Positions 1-12,107 of a stretch of 64,000 nucleotides of DNA are shown here, piece by piece. The stretch's first letter is position 1, and every line of letters starts with the position of its first letter. The notes under the pieces were generated by a model. That model ran no database searches. It was not told the origin of the DNA and worked only from the letters and a program-made list of their open reading frames with translations. The stretch lies in contig NZ_JAEPBH010000002.1 of assembly GCF_016632365.1 (NCBI RefSeq), positions 62,001 to 126,000 on the forward strand, in the 5' to 3' direction. A program made the position numbers and the translations under genes. Origin of the DNA: Tenebrionibacter intestinalis. Its GTDB lineage: Bacteria > Pseudomonadota > Gammaproteobacteria > Enterobacterales > Enterobacteriaceae.

Positions 1-1007
1 ATCTGCCAGCGCGCCGTACCCATTTGCTCAAGCCGCGTCAGCGTTTGCGCCGTCGACTGAGTGTGCAGCGTTGAGAGGACAAGATGGCCGGTCTGGGCGG
101 CTTTCAGGGCGATTTCTGCTGTTTCCCCATCCCGTATTTCACCAATCATAATGATATCGGGGTCCTGACGCAGTAGCGCACGCAGCACCTTCTGGAAGGT
201 GAGACCCGCTTTAGGGTGGATCTGCGTTTGCGTGAGTCCCTCAAGCGGTATCTCCACAGGATCTTCCACGCAGGCAATATTCACGCCGGGGTGGTTTAAC
301 GTGCTGAGCGCGCTGTATAACGTAAGCGTTTTACCGCTGCCGGTCGGGCCGGTAACAAGTATTAGCCCCTGTGGTTTAGCCAGCGCATCCAGAAAGGCGG
401 CAAGCGCGGCAGGCGCCATGCCAAGCGCCTGCGGCGTGAGTGGACGCGATTCCTGGCGTAACAGCCGCAGCACCGCTTTTTCGCCGCCGCGGCAGGGCAG
501 GGTTGATAGCCGTAGTGAGAGCTTTTCACCCTGAATTTCTGTGTCAAACTGGCCATCCTGAGGTAAACGACGTTCGGCAATGTCCAGGTTGCCAAGTATT
601 TTCAGGCGAGCGATAACCGGAGCGCAAATATCGCTGGAAAATTCGCTCAGCGGTTGTAAAACGCCGTCAACGCGTAAACGGACCCGGGCGCCGTTTTCGC
701 CGGGTTCAATGTGGATATCGGATGCGCGCCGCGCCACGGCGCGCTCCAGCGCCTGGTTTATTAGCTCAACAACAGAGTGCCGATCGCCATTAAATAGGGG
801 GTTTTGCTGGCTGTCCTGTAGATATTTTTCCAGCCGCTCCGGGCTCCAGCATTCAATATCCGCGCGTTTGCTGCTGGCGAACGCCAGCGCCTGGGCAAAT
901 TCAGTTGAGGGCGCGTTCGCAACGGCGACCCGTATTGTCTCGCCGTTTACGCTCAGAAGCGCCGCATGGTGCTGCTGGCAGATTTTTTTAATCTGTTCTG
1001 TTTCCAT
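1..1007 (-). CDS. hofB: Type IV pilus assembly ATPase HofB (GspE/PilB family), 3' part cut by the window edge
   Basis: The minus-strand frame is open from an ATG at 1007 to the window edge, about 335 codons without a stop. It shows an N-terminal region, then a GspE/PilB core: an ASDIHIEP motif, the Walker A motif GPTGSGKT, an Asp-box region ending GEIRDGETAE, and a His-box stretch LSTLHT. HofB is the secretion-ATPase relative that powers assembly of type IV pilin-like fibres in the inner membrane. It starts only 4 bases after the ppdD stop, so the two are surely co-transcribed, as in E. coli (ppdD-hofB-hofC). The C-terminal third lies outside the window. The assignment rests on gene order and residue similarity to E. 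coli HofB. Confidence 0.93.
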   Translation of the reverse strand, partial: METEQIKKICQQHHAALLSVNGETIRVAVANAPSTEFAQALAFASSKRADIECWSPERLEKYLQDSQQNPLFNGDRHSVVELINQALERAVARRASDIHIEPGENGARVRLRVDGVLQPLSEFSSDICAPVIARLKILGNLDIAERRLPQDGQFDTEIQGEKLSLRLSTLPCRGGEKAVLRLLRQESRPLTPQALGMAPAALAAFLDALAKPQGLILVTGPTGSGKTLTLYSALSTLNHPGVNIACVEDPVEIPLEGLTQTQIHPKAGLTFQKVLRALLRQDPDIIMIGEIRDGETAEIALKAAQTGHLVLSTLHTQSTAQTLTRLEQMGTARWQ

Positions 1008-1011
1008 AACG

Positions 1012-1449
1012 TCACTCCGCATCAAACCGGAAGATATCGTCACAGGCCTGTTTCAGCGCGCCGTTATCCTGAACCTCGCACACACGTTTCCATCCGCGGA
1101 TGCCTTCAGCATCGCTCCATTGCGGCGTAAGCGTGACGCCAAGCCCGCTCAAACTTTCCTGGCCGGTAAGGCTAATAACGCCCGCAGAAACGGTCAGCGC
1201 GGAAACATAGCGGCTGGTTTTGGGGGCTGGTATGCCGTTTGTTCCTGCAGAGCAGCCGCTTGTTCCGCCATGTTCAAGCGCGCATAGTTCAACGGCGGTG
1301 CGGTAAGGAAGAAATGTTTGCAACATATCCGTCAGGGCGGCTTTGCGAAGGTAGTTTTGCCACGCCGGGATCCCAATCGCACTGAGAATGGCGACGATAG
1401 CGATAACGATCATCAGTTCTATCAAAGTAAATCCGTGCTGCCTGTCCAT
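1012..1449 (-). CDS. ppdD: Prepilin peptidase-dependent major pilin PpdD
   Basis: This is a 145-aa type IV prepilin. It begins MDRQHGFTLIELMIV: a short charged leader, a Gly-Phe processing site and Glu at position +5 of the mature protein, followed by the hydrophobic N-terminal helix that anchors the pilin and packs the fibre core. A C-terminal cysteine pair lies around the KRVCEVQ and KQACDD segments, as expected for the pilin D-loop. The longest frame starts 24 codons upstream, but the internal ATG at 1449 gives the conserved leader and matches E. coli PpdD in length. It is first in the ppdD-hofB unit. Nothing here shows whether the pilus is made. Confidence 0.95.
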   Translation of the reverse strand: MDRQHGFTLIELMIVIAIVAILSAIGIPAWQNYLRKAALTDMLQTFLPYRTAVELCALEHGGTSGCSAGTNGIPAPKTSRYVSALTVSAGVISLTGQESLSGLGVTLTPQWSDAEGIRGWKRVCEVQDNGALKQACDDIFRFDAE

Positions 1450-1637
1450 GATTATTCTCCTTGTTGTGGTGAGGCTACTGTGCGCCAGAACAGGCTGTGC
1501 CGCGATGATGAAAAAACGCATTCGCAGGCTGCGTTCAGCAGAAATTATTTGCGTTGCAGGAATAAGGAAGACGGCGGGAAGCGCGATCGCAAATTACAGA
1601 GCGCGCCTGTACAGTTGTAAAGGCGCGCAGCGGGGGG

Positions 1638-3177
<1,540 letters not shown>

Positions 3178-3181
<4 letters not shown>

Positions 3182-4032
3182 CGCTGTTTACGCTGCTGTT
3201 GGTGCTGCTCTGGGAGCGTCTGTTTAAACTCGGCGAGCGCTGGCAACTGGACAACCGGCTTGAAGCGCTGTTTTGTCGTACCCGCCATTTTTCGATGATG
3301 CGCACACTTTTGATGACGGCTGTTGCCATGCTGGCGGTATTTCTTTGCATCAGAGCGCTGCACGGGTTTTTCTTCAATGTGCCGCTGCTGGTATTTTGGG
3401 TTTTACTCGGCGTGCTGTGTATTGGCGCAGGGCAGGCGCGCCTGCATTATCATCAGTATCTGCTGGCTGCCAGTCATGACGACAGCCATGCGCGGGAGGC
3501 GATGGCCAACGAGCTGACGCTGATTCACGGCATACCGCCCGGCAGCAGCGAGGCGGCGTTTTTGCGCGAGCTGCAAAACGCCCTGCTGTGGATTAATTTT
3601 CGGTTCTATCTGGCCCCTTTGTTCTGGCTTATCGTTGGCGGGATGTGGGGGCCGGTTACGCTGGGCGGTTACGCTTTCCTGCGCGCCTGGCAGAGCTGGC
3701 TGGCGCGTCGATATACGCCGCATCAGCGCCTTCAGTCGGGTATTGATGCCATCCTACACGTGCTGGACTGGGTGCCGGCGCGTCTGGCGGGCGTGGCTTA
3801 TGCGCTGCTTGGGCATGGTGAAAAGGCGCTTCCCGCGTGGTTGGCCTCGCTGGGTGATATTCATACCTCGCAGTATCAGGTGCTGACGCAACTGGCGCAG
3901 TATTCTCTGGCGCGCGATGAGCACGTTGATAAGATAAAGACGCCGAAAGCCGCTGTCTCGATGGCGAAGAAAACAACGTTTGCCATTGTAGTGGTCGTGG
4001 CGCTGCTGACGATTTACGGCGCGCTGGTATAA
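3178..4032 (+). CDS. ampE: Inner-membrane regulatory protein AmpE
   Basis: This is a 284-aa integral membrane protein encoded immediately after ampD with a 4-base overlap. Hydrophobic segments fall near residues 40-85 (two spans), around 140-165 and at the extreme C-terminus, and a conserved cytoplasmic loop lies between. AmpE belongs to the CobD/CbiB-like superfamily. It is co-transcribed with ampD and has been proposed as a sensory membrane partner in beta-lactamase regulation, but its biochemical activity is not established. Position and length fit E. coli AmpE. The gene ends in a convergent gap shared with aroP that carries a dispersed palindromic element. Confidence 0.95.
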
Positions 4033-4265
4033 CCCCGGTTCGTCACTTTTGCGCGTTTAGTTTAAGCAAAGGGGGAACCAGGCGTACCGGCGTTGCGAAG
4101 GCGGCGGCGCGGCTTAATTACTGGCGCTTTATTTACAGGTTAAGCCGCTTAGCGTCTGCCACGGTCTGTTTTGTCGCCTGCTTTCTCCCGCGAGCGTGCG
4201 CGATAGTTTTCCGGCTGCCGCAGTTTTTTGCCGCATGCGCAGGAGAGGCGAAGGCGCGCGTTAAG

Positions 4266-4490
4266 ACTGCGCCCGTTGTCGGGCGCAGTCAGATTGTTGA
4301 CAAAGAAGAAAAAACGGGGTTTTTCCAGATTGTTGACAAAGAAGGAAGAAATGGGGGATTTCCTTCGTTGTGGTAAGCAGGCGAAAATCAATGCGTTGAT
4401 TTTCTTTATTTTTTATTGAATTTCATCCAACCTGTCTGCGACAGGATGGGGGTTGTCAGCCGTCTCACAACGCCCGTTGCCGGGCGTTGT
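4266..4490 (+). repeat. MITE-like palindromic element, copy 1 (with flanking palindromes)
   Basis: In the ampE/aroP convergent gap, an element runs from 4290 to 4466. It opens with CAGATTGTTGACAAAG and ends GGTTGTCAGCCGTCTC, whose complement resembles the opening (imperfect terminal inverted repeats). The first 36 bases are repeated in tandem (4290-4325, then 4326 onward). Inside are a palindrome around 4382-4404 and a hairpin around 4423-4450 (CATCC...GGATG-type). Directly abutting on each side are 24-base palindromes, 4266-4289 and 4467-4490, that share the core CGCCCGTTGNCGGGCG; outer stem pairs differ but remain paired. The gap has no gene; 4033-4265 shows nothing else I recognise. The right-hand palindrome may terminate aroP. 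Confidence 0.75.
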
Positions 4491-4499
4491 CCGGCCGCA

Positions 4500-5858
4500 T
4501 CAGGCTTTCCGCGCGCGTTGTTTAATGAAGTAACCGATGCCCAGCACAACCAGCCAGAGCGGAATCATAATAACGGATTCACGCATCCCCTGATGGATGC
4601 TCATGATGATCAGGATACCGGCCAGAAAAGCCAGGCATAGCCAGTTGCCGAACGGGTACCACAGCGCCTTAAAGCGAGTTTCCACGCCCTGCTGCGCTTT
4701 TTTGCGGCGGAACCTGAGGTGCGAGTAGCTAATCATGGCCCAGTTAATGACAAGCGCTGCGACGACCAGCGTCATTAAAAAGCCGAAGGCTTTACCCGGC
4801 ATCAGGTAATTAATCAGCACGCACAGGGCGGTGGCGGCGGCCGAAACAGCCAGCGCCACGTACGGGACGCCGCGGCGGTCTACCTTCAGCAACGATTTCG
4901 GGCCATTACCCTGCTGCGCCAGGCCAAACAGCATGCGGCTGTTGCAGTAAACACAACTGTTGTATACCGACAGCGCGGCCGTTAGCACGACGACGTTGAG
5001 CACGTTGGCAATCAGGTTGCTGTCCAGATCGTGGAAAATCATTACAAACGGGCTGGCGCCTTCAACCACTTTGCCCCACGGGTAGAGGGACAGAAGTACG
5101 GTCAGCGAGCCGATATAGAAAATCAGCACGCGCCAGATGACCTGGTTTGTCGCCTTTGGGATCGTTTTTTGCGGATTATCGGCTTCGGCTGCGGTAATCC
5201 CAACCAGTTCAAGGCCGCCGAAGGAGAACATAATGACCGCCATCGCCATGACCAATCCGCTCACGCCGTAAGGAAAGAAGCCTCCCTGTTGCCAGAGGTT
5301 GGTTACTGTTGCGTCCGGGCCGCCTTTACCGCTCAGCAGCAGATAGCCGCCGAACACGATCATGCCAATGATGGCTACCACTTTGATAATGGCGAACCAA
5401 AACTCCATCTCACCGTAGATTTTTACGTTTGAAAGATTGATCAGGTTGATAAGCACGAAGAAGCTCAGCGCCGTTATCCAGGTTGGTATATCCGGCCACC
5501 AGTACTGAATATATTTGCCCACGGCGGTAAGTTCCGCCATAGCGACAAGCACATAGAGCACCCAGTAGTTCCAGCCGGAGGCAAATCCGGCAAAGTTGCC
5601 CCAGTATTTATAGGCGAAATGGCTGAATGAACCGGCGACCGGTTCTTCAACGACCATTTCTCCAAGCTGGCGCATGATGAGGAAGGCGATAAAGCCCCCG
5701 ATTCCGTATCCCAGAATGACCGATGGTCCTGCCATTTTGATGGTGTCGGCAATGCCTAAAAATAGTCCGGTGCCAATCGCGCCACCCAGCGCAATAAGCT
5801 GGATATGGCGGTTTTTAAGGCCGCGCTTTAGCAAATCGCTCTGCTCTTGACCTTCCAT
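4500..5858 (-). CDS. aroP: Aromatic amino acid permease AroP
   Basis: AroP is a proton-coupled general transporter for Phe, Tyr and Trp of the amino acid-polyamine-organocation superfamily. The 452-aa protein has about 12 predicted membrane spans. The family signature IQLIALGGAIGTGLFLG lies at the start of helix 1, and the conserved stretch GEMVVEEPVAGSFSHFAYKYWG near helix 3. The C-terminus is a few residues shorter than in E. coli (457 aa). It is divergent from pdhR, as in E. coli. PheP and other permeases share the fold, but locus and sequence favour AroP. Confidence 0.95.
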   Translation of the reverse strand: MEGQEQSDLLKRGLKNRHIQLIALGGAIGTGLFLGIADTIKMAGPSVILGYGIGGFIAFLIMRQLGEMVVEEPVAGSFSHFAYKYWGNFAGFASGWNYWVLYVLVAMAELTAVGKYIQYWWPDIPTWITALSFFVLINLINLSNVKIYGEMEFWFAIIKVVAIIGMIVFGGYLLLSGKGGPDATVTNLWQQGGFFPYGVSGLVMAMAVIMFSFGGLELVGITAAEADNPQKTIPKATNQVIWRVLIFYIGSLTVLLSLYPWGKVVEGASPFVMIFHDLDSNLIANVLNVVVLTAALSVYNSCVYCNSRMLFGLAQQGNGPKSLLKVDRRGVPYVALAVSAAATALCVLINYLMPGKAFGFLMTLVVAALVINWAMISYSHLRFRRKKAQQGVETRFKALWYPFGNWLCLAFLAGILIIMSIHQGMRESVIMIPLWLVVLGIGYFIKQRARKA

Positions 5859-5928
5859 TGTGAAAACCTCGTTATGTGGAAAATGCCCCCCTGGTTCGGG
5901 CGCAGTGTCAGTTTGTTATGCCGTGTTG

Positions 5929-5946
5929 TGTATTATTTTCTTTACG
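5929..5946. promoter_or_regulatory. Possible TyrR box upstream of aroP
   Basis: TGTATTATTTTCTTTACG resembles the TyrR operator consensus TGTAAA-N6-TTTACA (TGTA... and TTTAC kept), about 70 bases upstream of the aroP start. TyrR repression of aroP is established in E. coli, so position and likeness agree. It is a single imperfect match in AT-rich DNA. Confidence 0.4.
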
Positions 5947-6337
5947 GGGACAGCGGCGTTATTTTTCGGCGCTTACTACCGCCTGGCAAAGAATAGTGGT
6001 AAGCGCCGCCGAATGCACCTGCTTTCTGTAATGGTTGGGTTGGTTGCTCAAAAAGCCAGCATTATATTTACGCGGGGGACGGGCTGGCATGCTTATGGTG
6101 TCGTAAATTGGTAAGACCTAAAGAAGTGATTCCGGAATTGAAACGCTTCAGTTATCATTTTTTTATAATTATTGATAAGGAATTTTAACGGTTTTCGTAA
6201 ACGTAGTCATATTAAAACGTTAACTTATTGATAGTAAACAAGTGTAAATTTGTTAAAAAATGGCATGTTTCATGATTTGAATCAAACCGCGATAGACAGT
6301 TGGTGAATACTTTGTTACTTTAACGGCACGAACGTGA

Positions 6338-6354
6338 AATTGGTCATACCAATT
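6338..6354. promoter_or_regulatory. PdhR operator in the pdhR promoter
   Basis: AATTGGTCATACCAATT is a perfect inverted repeat (AATTGGT / ACCAATT, 3-base spacer). It matches the known PdhR operator form ATTGGTNNNACCAAT and lies 33 bases before the pdhR ATG. It implies autorepression of the pdhR-aceEF-lpd transcript, relieved by pyruvate. The rest of the aroP-pdhR gap (5859-6386) is AT-rich; the 84-aa frame at 5860-6114 looks non-coding. Confidence 0.9.
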
Positions 6355-6386
6355 AACTCCATGCTAATGGCAGAAGACAGAGAATC

Positions 6387-7151
6387 ATGGCCTACAGCAA
6401 AATCCGCCAACCAAAACTATCCGATGTGATTGAGCAGCAGTTGGAGTTCCTGATTCTTGAGGGGACGCTACGCCCCGGCGAAAAACTCCCACCTGAGCGC
6501 GAACTGGCCAGGCAGTTTGATGTCTCGCGCCCCTCGCTGCGCGAAGCTATTCAACGACTTGAAGCTAAAGGCTTGCTGCTACGCCGCCAGGGCGGCGGAA
6601 CGTTTGTGCAGAACAGCCTGTGGAAGAGCTTTAGCGACCCGCTGGCGGCGTTGTTGAACGATCATCCCGAATCTCAGTTCGATTTACTGGAAACGCGCCA
6701 CGCGCTGGAAGGCATCGCGGCCTACTACGCCGCGCTGCGCGGGACCGATGAAGACATGGCGCGGCTGCGCGATTGCCAGCGCGATATCGAAAAGGCGCAA
6801 CAGGCCGGCGACCTTGATGCGGAGTCCGAAGCGGTGCTGAAGTACCAAATTGCTGTAACAGAAGCTGCGCATAATGTGGTTCTGCTACATTTATTGCGCT
6901 GCATGGAGCCCATGCTGGCGCAGAACGTTCGTCAGAATTTTGAATTGCTCTACGCGAGGCGGGAAATGCTGCCTCTCGTGAGCGGTCACCGCGCCCGAAT
7001 TTTCGAGGCGATTGTGGCCAGGGAACCGGAGCGGGCGCGTGAAGCTTCGCACCGCCACCTGGCGTTTATTGAAGAAATACTGCTGGAGCGCAGCCGTGAG
7101 CAGTCCCGCCGTGAACGCTCGCTGCGCCGCCTTCAGCAACGCAAGGATTAA
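6387..7151 (+). CDS. pdhR: Pyruvate-responsive GntR-family repressor PdhR
   Basis: PdhR represses the pyruvate dehydrogenase operon and some respiratory genes, and releases DNA when it binds pyruvate. The 254-aa product has an N-terminal GntR winged helix (residues about 9-75, with [21 protein letters not shown]) and a C-terminal all-helical FCD effector domain (about 95-230). The length equals E. coli PdhR. It is the first gene of the operon, preceded by its own operator at 6338-6354, and separated from aceE by 147 bases carrying a strong leader hairpin. Confidence 0.97.
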   Translation: MAYSKIRQPKLSDVIEQQLEFLILEGTLRPGEKLPPERELARQFDVSRPSLREAIQRLEAKGLLLRRQGGGTFVQNSLWKSFSDPLAALLNDHPESQFDLLETRHALEGIAAYYAALRGTDEDMARLRDCQRDIEKAQQAGDLDAESEAVLKYQIAVTEAAHNVVLLHLLRCMEPMLAQNVRQNFELLYARREMLPLVSGHRARIFEAIVAREPERAREASHRHLAFIEEILLERSREQSRRERSLRRLQQRKD

Positions 7152-7211
7152 ATTTAGCGTTGCCGGTATTAACCTCAAAGCGCCCGTATCAGTGCGCGGC
7201 AACTAAACTTA

Positions 7212-7258
7212 GAACCTGTCTTATTGCGCTTTTGTACAGAGCGCAATGGGGCAGGTTC
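7212..7258 (+). promoter_or_regulatory. Conserved leader hairpin between pdhR and aceE
   Basis: A long imperfect stem can be drawn: GAACCTG (7212-7218) with CAGGTTC (7252-7258), and an inner ATTGCGC (7223-7229) with GCGCAAT (7241-7247). A near-identical hairpin sits in the E. coli pdhR-aceE gap as I recall it. There is no T-run after it, so a processing or mRNA-stability role is more likely than simple termination. That role is an inference. Confidence 0.65.
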
Positions 7259-7298
7259 CAGACTACAATCAACATATTAGACAGATAAGGAATCCCCC

Positions 7299-9962
7299 AT
7301 GTCAGAACGTGTCCAGAATGACGTGGATCCGATCGAAACTCGCGACTGGCTACAGGCGATCGAATCGGTCATCCGTGAAGAAGGTGTTGAACGCGCGCAG
7401 TTTCTGATTGATCAGGTACTGAGCGAAGCCCGTAAAGGCGGCGTTAAAGTCGCGGCCGGCACGGGTGTAAGCAACTACGTGAACACGATTCCCGTTGAAG
7501 ACGAGCCTGAATATCCAGGGAACCTGGACCTGGAGCGCCGCATTCGTTCCGCTATTCGCTGGAACGCCATCATGACCGTGCTGCGGGCATCCAAAAAAGA
7601 TCTGGAGCTGGGCGGCCATATGGCGTCCTTCCAGTCTTCCGCCACCATTTACGAAGTGTGCTTTAACCACTTCTTCCGCGCGCGCAACGACAAAGACGGC
7701 GGCGATCTGGTGTATTTCCAGGGCCATATCTCTCCAGGCATTTACGCGCGTGCGTTCCTGGAAGGGCGTTTGACTGAAGAACAAATGAATAACTTCCGTC
7801 AGGAAGTTCACGGTAAAGGGCTGCCTTCTTATCCGCATCCAAAACTGTTGCCGGAGTTCTGGCAGTTCCCGACCGTTTCTATGGGGCTTGGCCCGATCGG
7901 CGCTATCTACCAGGCGAAGTTCCTGAAGTATCTGGAGCACCGTGGACTAAAAGATACCTCTGAACAAACCGTTTACGCCTTCCTCGGCGACGGCGAAATG
8001 GATGAGCCGGAATCCAAAGGCGCTATCACCATCGCCACCCGCGAGAAGCTGGATAACCTGTGCTTTATTATCAACTGTAACCTGCAGCGGCTTGATGGAC
8101 CGGTAACCGGTAACGGCAAGATAGTCAACGAACTGGAAGGTATCTTCGCCGGCGCTGGCTGGAACGTTATCAAGGTGATGTGGGGCGGCCGTTGGGATGA
8201 GCTGCTGCGCAAAGACACCAGCGGCAAACTGATTCAACTGATGAACGAAACCGTTGACGGCGACTACCAGACCTTCAAATCCAAAGACGGCGCTTACGTG
8301 CGCGAGCACTTCTTCGGCAAATACCCGGAAACCGCGGCCCTGGTGGCGGACTGGACGGACGAGCAGATTTGGGCGCTAAACCGCGGCGGCCACGATCCGA
8401 AGAAAGTTTACGCCGCGCTGAAAAAAGCGCAGGAAACCAAAGGCAAAGCTACCGTTATCCTGGCCCATACCATTAAAGGTTACGGCATGGGCGACTCCGC
8501 AGAAGGCAAGAACATCGCGCATCAGGTGAAGAAGATGAACATGGACGGCGTGCGCTATGTGCGTGACCGCTTCAGCGTGCCGGTTGCCGATGCCGAACTG
8601 GAAAAACTGCCGTACATTACCTTCCCGGAAGGTTCTGATGAATACAAATACCTGCATGAACGCCGCCAGGCGCTGAAGGGCTACCTGCCGTCTCGCCAGA
8701 CTCAATTCACCGAGACGCTGGAGTTGCCCGCGCTGCAGGATTTCGGTCAGCTACTGGAAGAGCAGAGCAAAGAGATCTCCACCACTATCGCTTTCGTGCG
8801 CGCTCTGAACGTAATGCTCAAGAACAAATCAATCAAAGACCGACTGGTTCCGATCATCGCCGATGAAGCGCGTACCTTCGGTATGGAAGGTTTGTTCCGC
8901 CAGATTGGTATTTACAGCCCGAACGGCCAGCAGTATACCCCGCAGGACCGTGAGCAGGTGGCTTACTACAAAGAAGACGAGAAAGGCCAGATTCTGCAGG
9001 AAGGAATCAACGAGTTGGGCGCAGGCGCATCGTGGCTTGCTGCGGCGACCTCTTACAGCACCAACAACCTGCCGATGATTCCGTTTTATATTTACTACTC
9101 TATGTTCGGGTTCCAGCGTATCGGCGATCTGTGCTGGCAGGCGGGCGACCAGCAGGCGCGCGGCTTCCTGATTGGCGGCACCTCCGGGCGCACGACGCTC
9201 AATGGCGAAGGCCTGCAGCACGAAGACGGTCACAGCCATATCCAGTCGCTGACTATCCCGAACTGTATCTCCTACGATCCGGCTTACGCGTACGAAGTTG
9301 CCGTGATCATGCACGACGGCCTGGAGCGTATGTATGGTGAGAAGCAGGAGAACGTTTACTACTACATCACTACGCTGAATGAAAACTATCACATGCCGGC
9401 GATGCCGCAAGGGGCTGAAGAAGGTATCCGTAAAGGTATCTACAGGCTCGAAACGCTTGAGGGTAGCAAAGGTAAAGTTCAGCTACTGGGCTCTGGCTCC
9501 ATTCTGCGTCACGTGCGTGAAGCGGCTCAGATTCTGGCGAAAGATTATGGCGTAGGTTCAGATGTCTATAGCGTTACGTCCTTTACCGAACTGGCTCGCG
9601 ATGGCCAGGACTGCGAGCGCTGGAACATGCTGCACCCGCTGGAAACCCCGCGCGTACCGTATATCGCTCAGGTGATGAACGATGCGCCGGCGGTCGCCTC
9701 CACGGACTATATGAAGCTGTTCGCCGAACAGGTTCGTACCTATGTTCCGGCAGATGACTATCGCGTGCTGGGCACCGACGGCTTTGGCCGCTCTGACAGC
9801 CGTGAAAACCTGCGTCACCACTTTGAAGTGGATGCTTCCTATGTCGTGGTCGCCGCTCTGGGCGAACTGGCGAAACGTGGTGAAATCGATAAGAACGTGG
9901 TGGCGGACGCAATCGCTAAATTCAATATCGATGCAGAAAAAGTTAACCCGCGTCTGGCGTAA
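7299..9962 (+). CDS. aceE: Pyruvate dehydrogenase E1 component
   Basis: AceE is the thiamine-diphosphate-dependent E1 subunit of the pyruvate dehydrogenase complex. It decarboxylates pyruvate and acetylates the lipoyl groups of AceF. The 887-aa homodimer-type E1 has the E. coli length. The ThDP fold is visible around residues 225-265 ([15 protein letters not shown]..., ending [11 protein letters not shown]), which holds the GDG-X-NN-type cofactor motif. A transketolase-like central domain (about 480-700) and a C-terminal domain follow. It starts at ATG 7299 after AGGAAT, and aceF follows 14 bases downstream in the same operon. Confidence 0.98.
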   Translation: MSERVQNDVDPIETRDWLQAIESVIREEGVERAQFLIDQVLSEARKGGVKVAAGTGVSNYVNTIPVEDEPEYPGNLDLERRIRSAIRWNAIMTVLRASKKDLELGGHMASFQSSATIYEVCFNHFFRARNDKDGGDLVYFQGHISPGIYARAFLEGRLTEEQMNNFRQEVHGKGLPSYPHPKLLPEFWQFPTVSMGLGPIGAIYQAKFLKYLEHRGLKDTSEQTVYAFLGDGEMDEPESKGAITIATREKLDNLCFIINCNLQRLDGPVTGNGKIVNELEGIFAGAGWNVIKVMWGGRWDELLRKDTSGKLIQLMNETVDGDYQTFKSKDGAYVREHFFGKYPETAALVADWTDEQIWALNRGGHDPKKVYAALKKAQETKGKATVILAHTIKGYGMGDSAEGKNIAHQVKKMNMDGVRYVRDRFSVPVADAELEKLPYITFPEGSDEYKYLHERRQALKGYLPSRQTQFTETLELPALQDFGQLLEEQSKEISTTIAFVRALNVMLKNKSIKDRLVPIIADEARTFGMEGLFRQIGIYSPNGQQYTPQDREQVAYYKEDEKGQILQEGINELGAGASWLAAATSYSTNNLPMIPFYIYYSMFGFQRIGDLCWQAGDQQARGFLIGGTSGRTTLNGEGLQHEDGHSHIQSLTIPNCISYDPAYAYEVAVIMHDGLERMYGEKQENVYYYITTLNENYHMPAMPQGAEEGIRKGIYRLETLEGSKGKVQLLGSGSILRHVREAAQILAKDYGVGSDVYSVTSFTELARDGQDCERWNMLHPLETPRVPYIAQVMNDAPAVASTDYMKLFAEQVRTYVPADDYRVLGTDGFGRSDSRENLRHHFEVDASYVVVAALGELAKRGEIDKNVVADAIAKFNIDAEKVNPRLA

Positions 9963-9976
9963 GAGGGATAAGAACA

Positions 9977-11860
9977 ATGGCTATCGAAATCAACGTGCCG
10001 GATATCGGGTCTGATGAAGTCGAAATCACCGAGATTCTGGTTAAAGTGGGCGATAAAGTAGAAGCGGAACAGTCGCTTATCACTGTGGAAGGTGACAAGG
10101 CGTCTATGGAAGTGCCGTCGCCGCAGGCGGGTATCGTGAAGGAAATCAAAGTTTCCGTTGGCGACAAAACCGAGACGGGCAAGCTTATCATGATTTTCGA
10201 TTCCGCTGACGGTGCGGCTGATGCCGCGCCTGCTAAGGCAGAAGAGAAGAAAGAAGCGGCCCCGGCAGCGGCGCCTGCGGCAGCGGCGGCAAAAGATGTC
10301 AACGTGCCGGATATCGGCGGCGATGAAGTCGAAGTCACTGAAGTGATGGTGAAGGTTGGCGATAAAGTTGACGCCGAGCAGTCGCTTATCACCGTAGAAG
10401 GCGATAAAGCCTCTATGGAAGTGCCGGCGCCGTTTGCCGGCACCGTAAAAGAGATCAAAGTGAAAACCGGCGATAAAGTCTCTACCGGCTCGCTGATTAT
10501 GGTCTTTGACGTGGAAGAGGCAGCTTCTGGCGCGCCGCAGGCTAAAGCAGAAGCGGCCGCGCCTGCGCCTGCGCCGGCGGCCTCCGGCGCGAAAGATGTT
10601 AACGTGCCGGATATCGGCGGCGATGAAGTCGAAGTGACCGAAGTGATGGTGAAAGTGGGCGATAAAGTTGCCGCTGAACAGTCGCTGATTACGGTTGAAG
10701 GCGACAAGGCCTCTATGGAAGTCCCGGCGCCGTTCGCCGGCACGGTGAAAGAGATCAAAATCAGCACTGGCGACAAAGTGAAAACCGGCTCGCTGATTAT
10801 GGTCTTCGATGTGGAAGGCGCGGCGCCTGCCGCGGCGCCGGCTAAACAGGAGACTGTGGCGCCTGCGCCGAAAGCGCAAGCCCCGGCTGCGCCTGCTGAG
10901 AAAGCGCAAAGCAAATCTGAATTTACTGAAAATGACGCATATGTGCACGCCACGCCGGTGATTCGTCGCCTGGCGCGCGAATTTGGCGTTAACCTGGCGA
11001 AGGTTAAAGGCACCGGTCGTAAAGGCCGTATTCTGCGTGAAGACGTTCAGGCCTATGTGAAAGACGCGGTGAAACGCGCCGAGTCCGCCCCAGCAGGCGC
11101 GGCCGGCGGCGGCCTGCCGGGTATGCTGCCGTGGCCGAAAGTGGACTTCAGCAAGTTTGGTGAAATTGAAGAAGTGGAACTTGGCCGTATCCAGAAAATT
11201 TCTGGCGCTAACCTGAGCCGTAACTGGGTGATGATCCCGCATGTTACCCATTTCGACAAAACGGATATCACCGATCTGGAAGCGTTCCGTAAGCAGCAGA
11301 ACGCCGAAGCTGAGAAGCGTAAGCTGGATGTGAAATACACCCCGGTTGTCTTCATTATGAAAGCCGTTGCTGCGGCCCTTGAGCAGATGCCGCGCTTTAA
11401 CAGTTCGCTGTCTGAAGATGGCCAGAAGCTGACGTTAAAGAAATACATTAACATCGGCGTGGCGGTGGATACCCCGAACGGGCTGGTGGTTCCGGTCTTT
11501 AAAGATGTGAACAAGAAGAGCGTGACCGAACTCTCCCGTGAGCTGATCGCTATCTCTAAAAAAGCGCGTGATGGTAAGCTGACCGCTGGCGAAATGCAGG
11601 GCGGCTGCTTTACTATCTCCAGTATCGGCGGCCTGGGCACCACTCATTTTGCGCCGATCGTGAACGCGCCGGAAGTGGCTATCCTTGGCGTGTCTAAATC
11701 GGCGATGGAGCCTGTGTGGAATGGTAAAGAGTTCGTTCCGCGTCTGATGTTGCCGATTTCACTGTCCTTCGACCACCGCGTGATTGACGGTGCTGATGGT
11801 GCGCGTTTTATCACTATCATCAATAACATGCTGTCAGACATCCGCCGTCTGGTGATGTAA
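9977..11860 (+). CDS. aceF: Dihydrolipoyllysine acetyltransferase (pyruvate dehydrogenase E2)
   Basis: AceF forms the core of the complex and transfers acetyl groups from lipoyl-lysine to CoA. The 627-aa protein has three tandem lipoyl domains (about residues 1-80, 105-185 and 207-287), each with the lipoylation motif GDKASMEVP. Ala/Pro-rich flexible linkers separate them. A peripheral subunit-binding domain follows (about 325-365, [17 protein letters not shown]), then the catalytic domain with the active-site stretch [15 protein letters not shown] near the C-terminus. The three lipoyl units are close DNA repeats too, so copy number could vary by recombination. Confidence 0.98.
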   Translation: MAIEINVPDIGSDEVEITEILVKVGDKVEAEQSLITVEGDKASMEVPSPQAGIVKEIKVSVGDKTETGKLIMIFDSADGAADAAPAKAEEKKEAAPAAAPAAAAAKDVNVPDIGGDEVEVTEVMVKVGDKVDAEQSLITVEGDKASMEVPAPFAGTVKEIKVKTGDKVSTGSLIMVFDVEEAASGAPQAKAEAAAPAPAPAASGAKDVNVPDIGGDEVEVTEVMVKVGDKVAAEQSLITVEGDKASMEVPAPFAGTVKEIKISTGDKVKTGSLIMVFDVEGAAPAAAPAKQETVAPAPKAQAPAAPAEKAQSKSEFTENDAYVHATPVIRRLAREFGVNLAKVKGTGRKGRILREDVQAYVKDAVKRAESAPAGAAGGGLPGMLPWPKVDFSKFGEIEEVELGRIQKISGANLSRNWVMIPHVTHFDKTDITDLEAFRKQQNAEAEKRKLDVKYTPVVFIMKAVAAALEQMPRFNSSLSEDGQKLTLKKYINIGVAVDTPNGLVVPVFKDVNKKSVTELSRELIAISKKARDGKLTAGEMQGGCFTISSIGGLGTTHFAPIVNAPEVAILGVSKSAMEPVWNGKEFVPRLMLPISLSFDHRVIDGADGARFITIINNMLSDIRRLVM

Positions 11861-11861
11861 T

Positions 11862-11891
11862 AAAAAAGCCGGCCTTTCGGCCGGCTTTTTT
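11862..11891 (+). terminator. Rho-independent terminator after aceF
   Basis: A-run, stem GCCGGCC, loop TTTC, stem GGCCGGC and then a T-run start 2 bases after the aceF stop. This suggests much of the pdhR-aceEF transcript ends here and that lpd has its own promoter in the 216-base gap, as in E. coli. Confidence 0.93.
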
Positions 11892-12107
11892 CTGGTAAGC
11901 TGTGGTTTTATCACAGACTGCCGTGATTACGGATAAATCGATTGTCGCTTATTGTTTTAAAGATTTTAACAATTTTGTAAACTGTTGCGGCAAGACACGT
12001 CCCGGTGGAACAGGGCGTTAATAAAAACAATCCCTGCGGCCCGGTTCTTCTTCCTGGTTGCCTGGAAAATAACGTCAGACCCGCCGGAAACCAATTAAGA
12101 GGTCATG

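Noticed and set aside
5860-6114. 84-aa plus-strand frame beside aroP
   Set aside because: It lies on the aroP leader and control region, has no convincing ribosome site or recognised family.
9839-11251. 470-aa and other long minus-strand frames opposite aceF
   Set aside because: They are antisense shadows of the Ala/Pro/Lys-rich repeated lipoyl domains of AceF; composition is repetitive and no family motif is seen.
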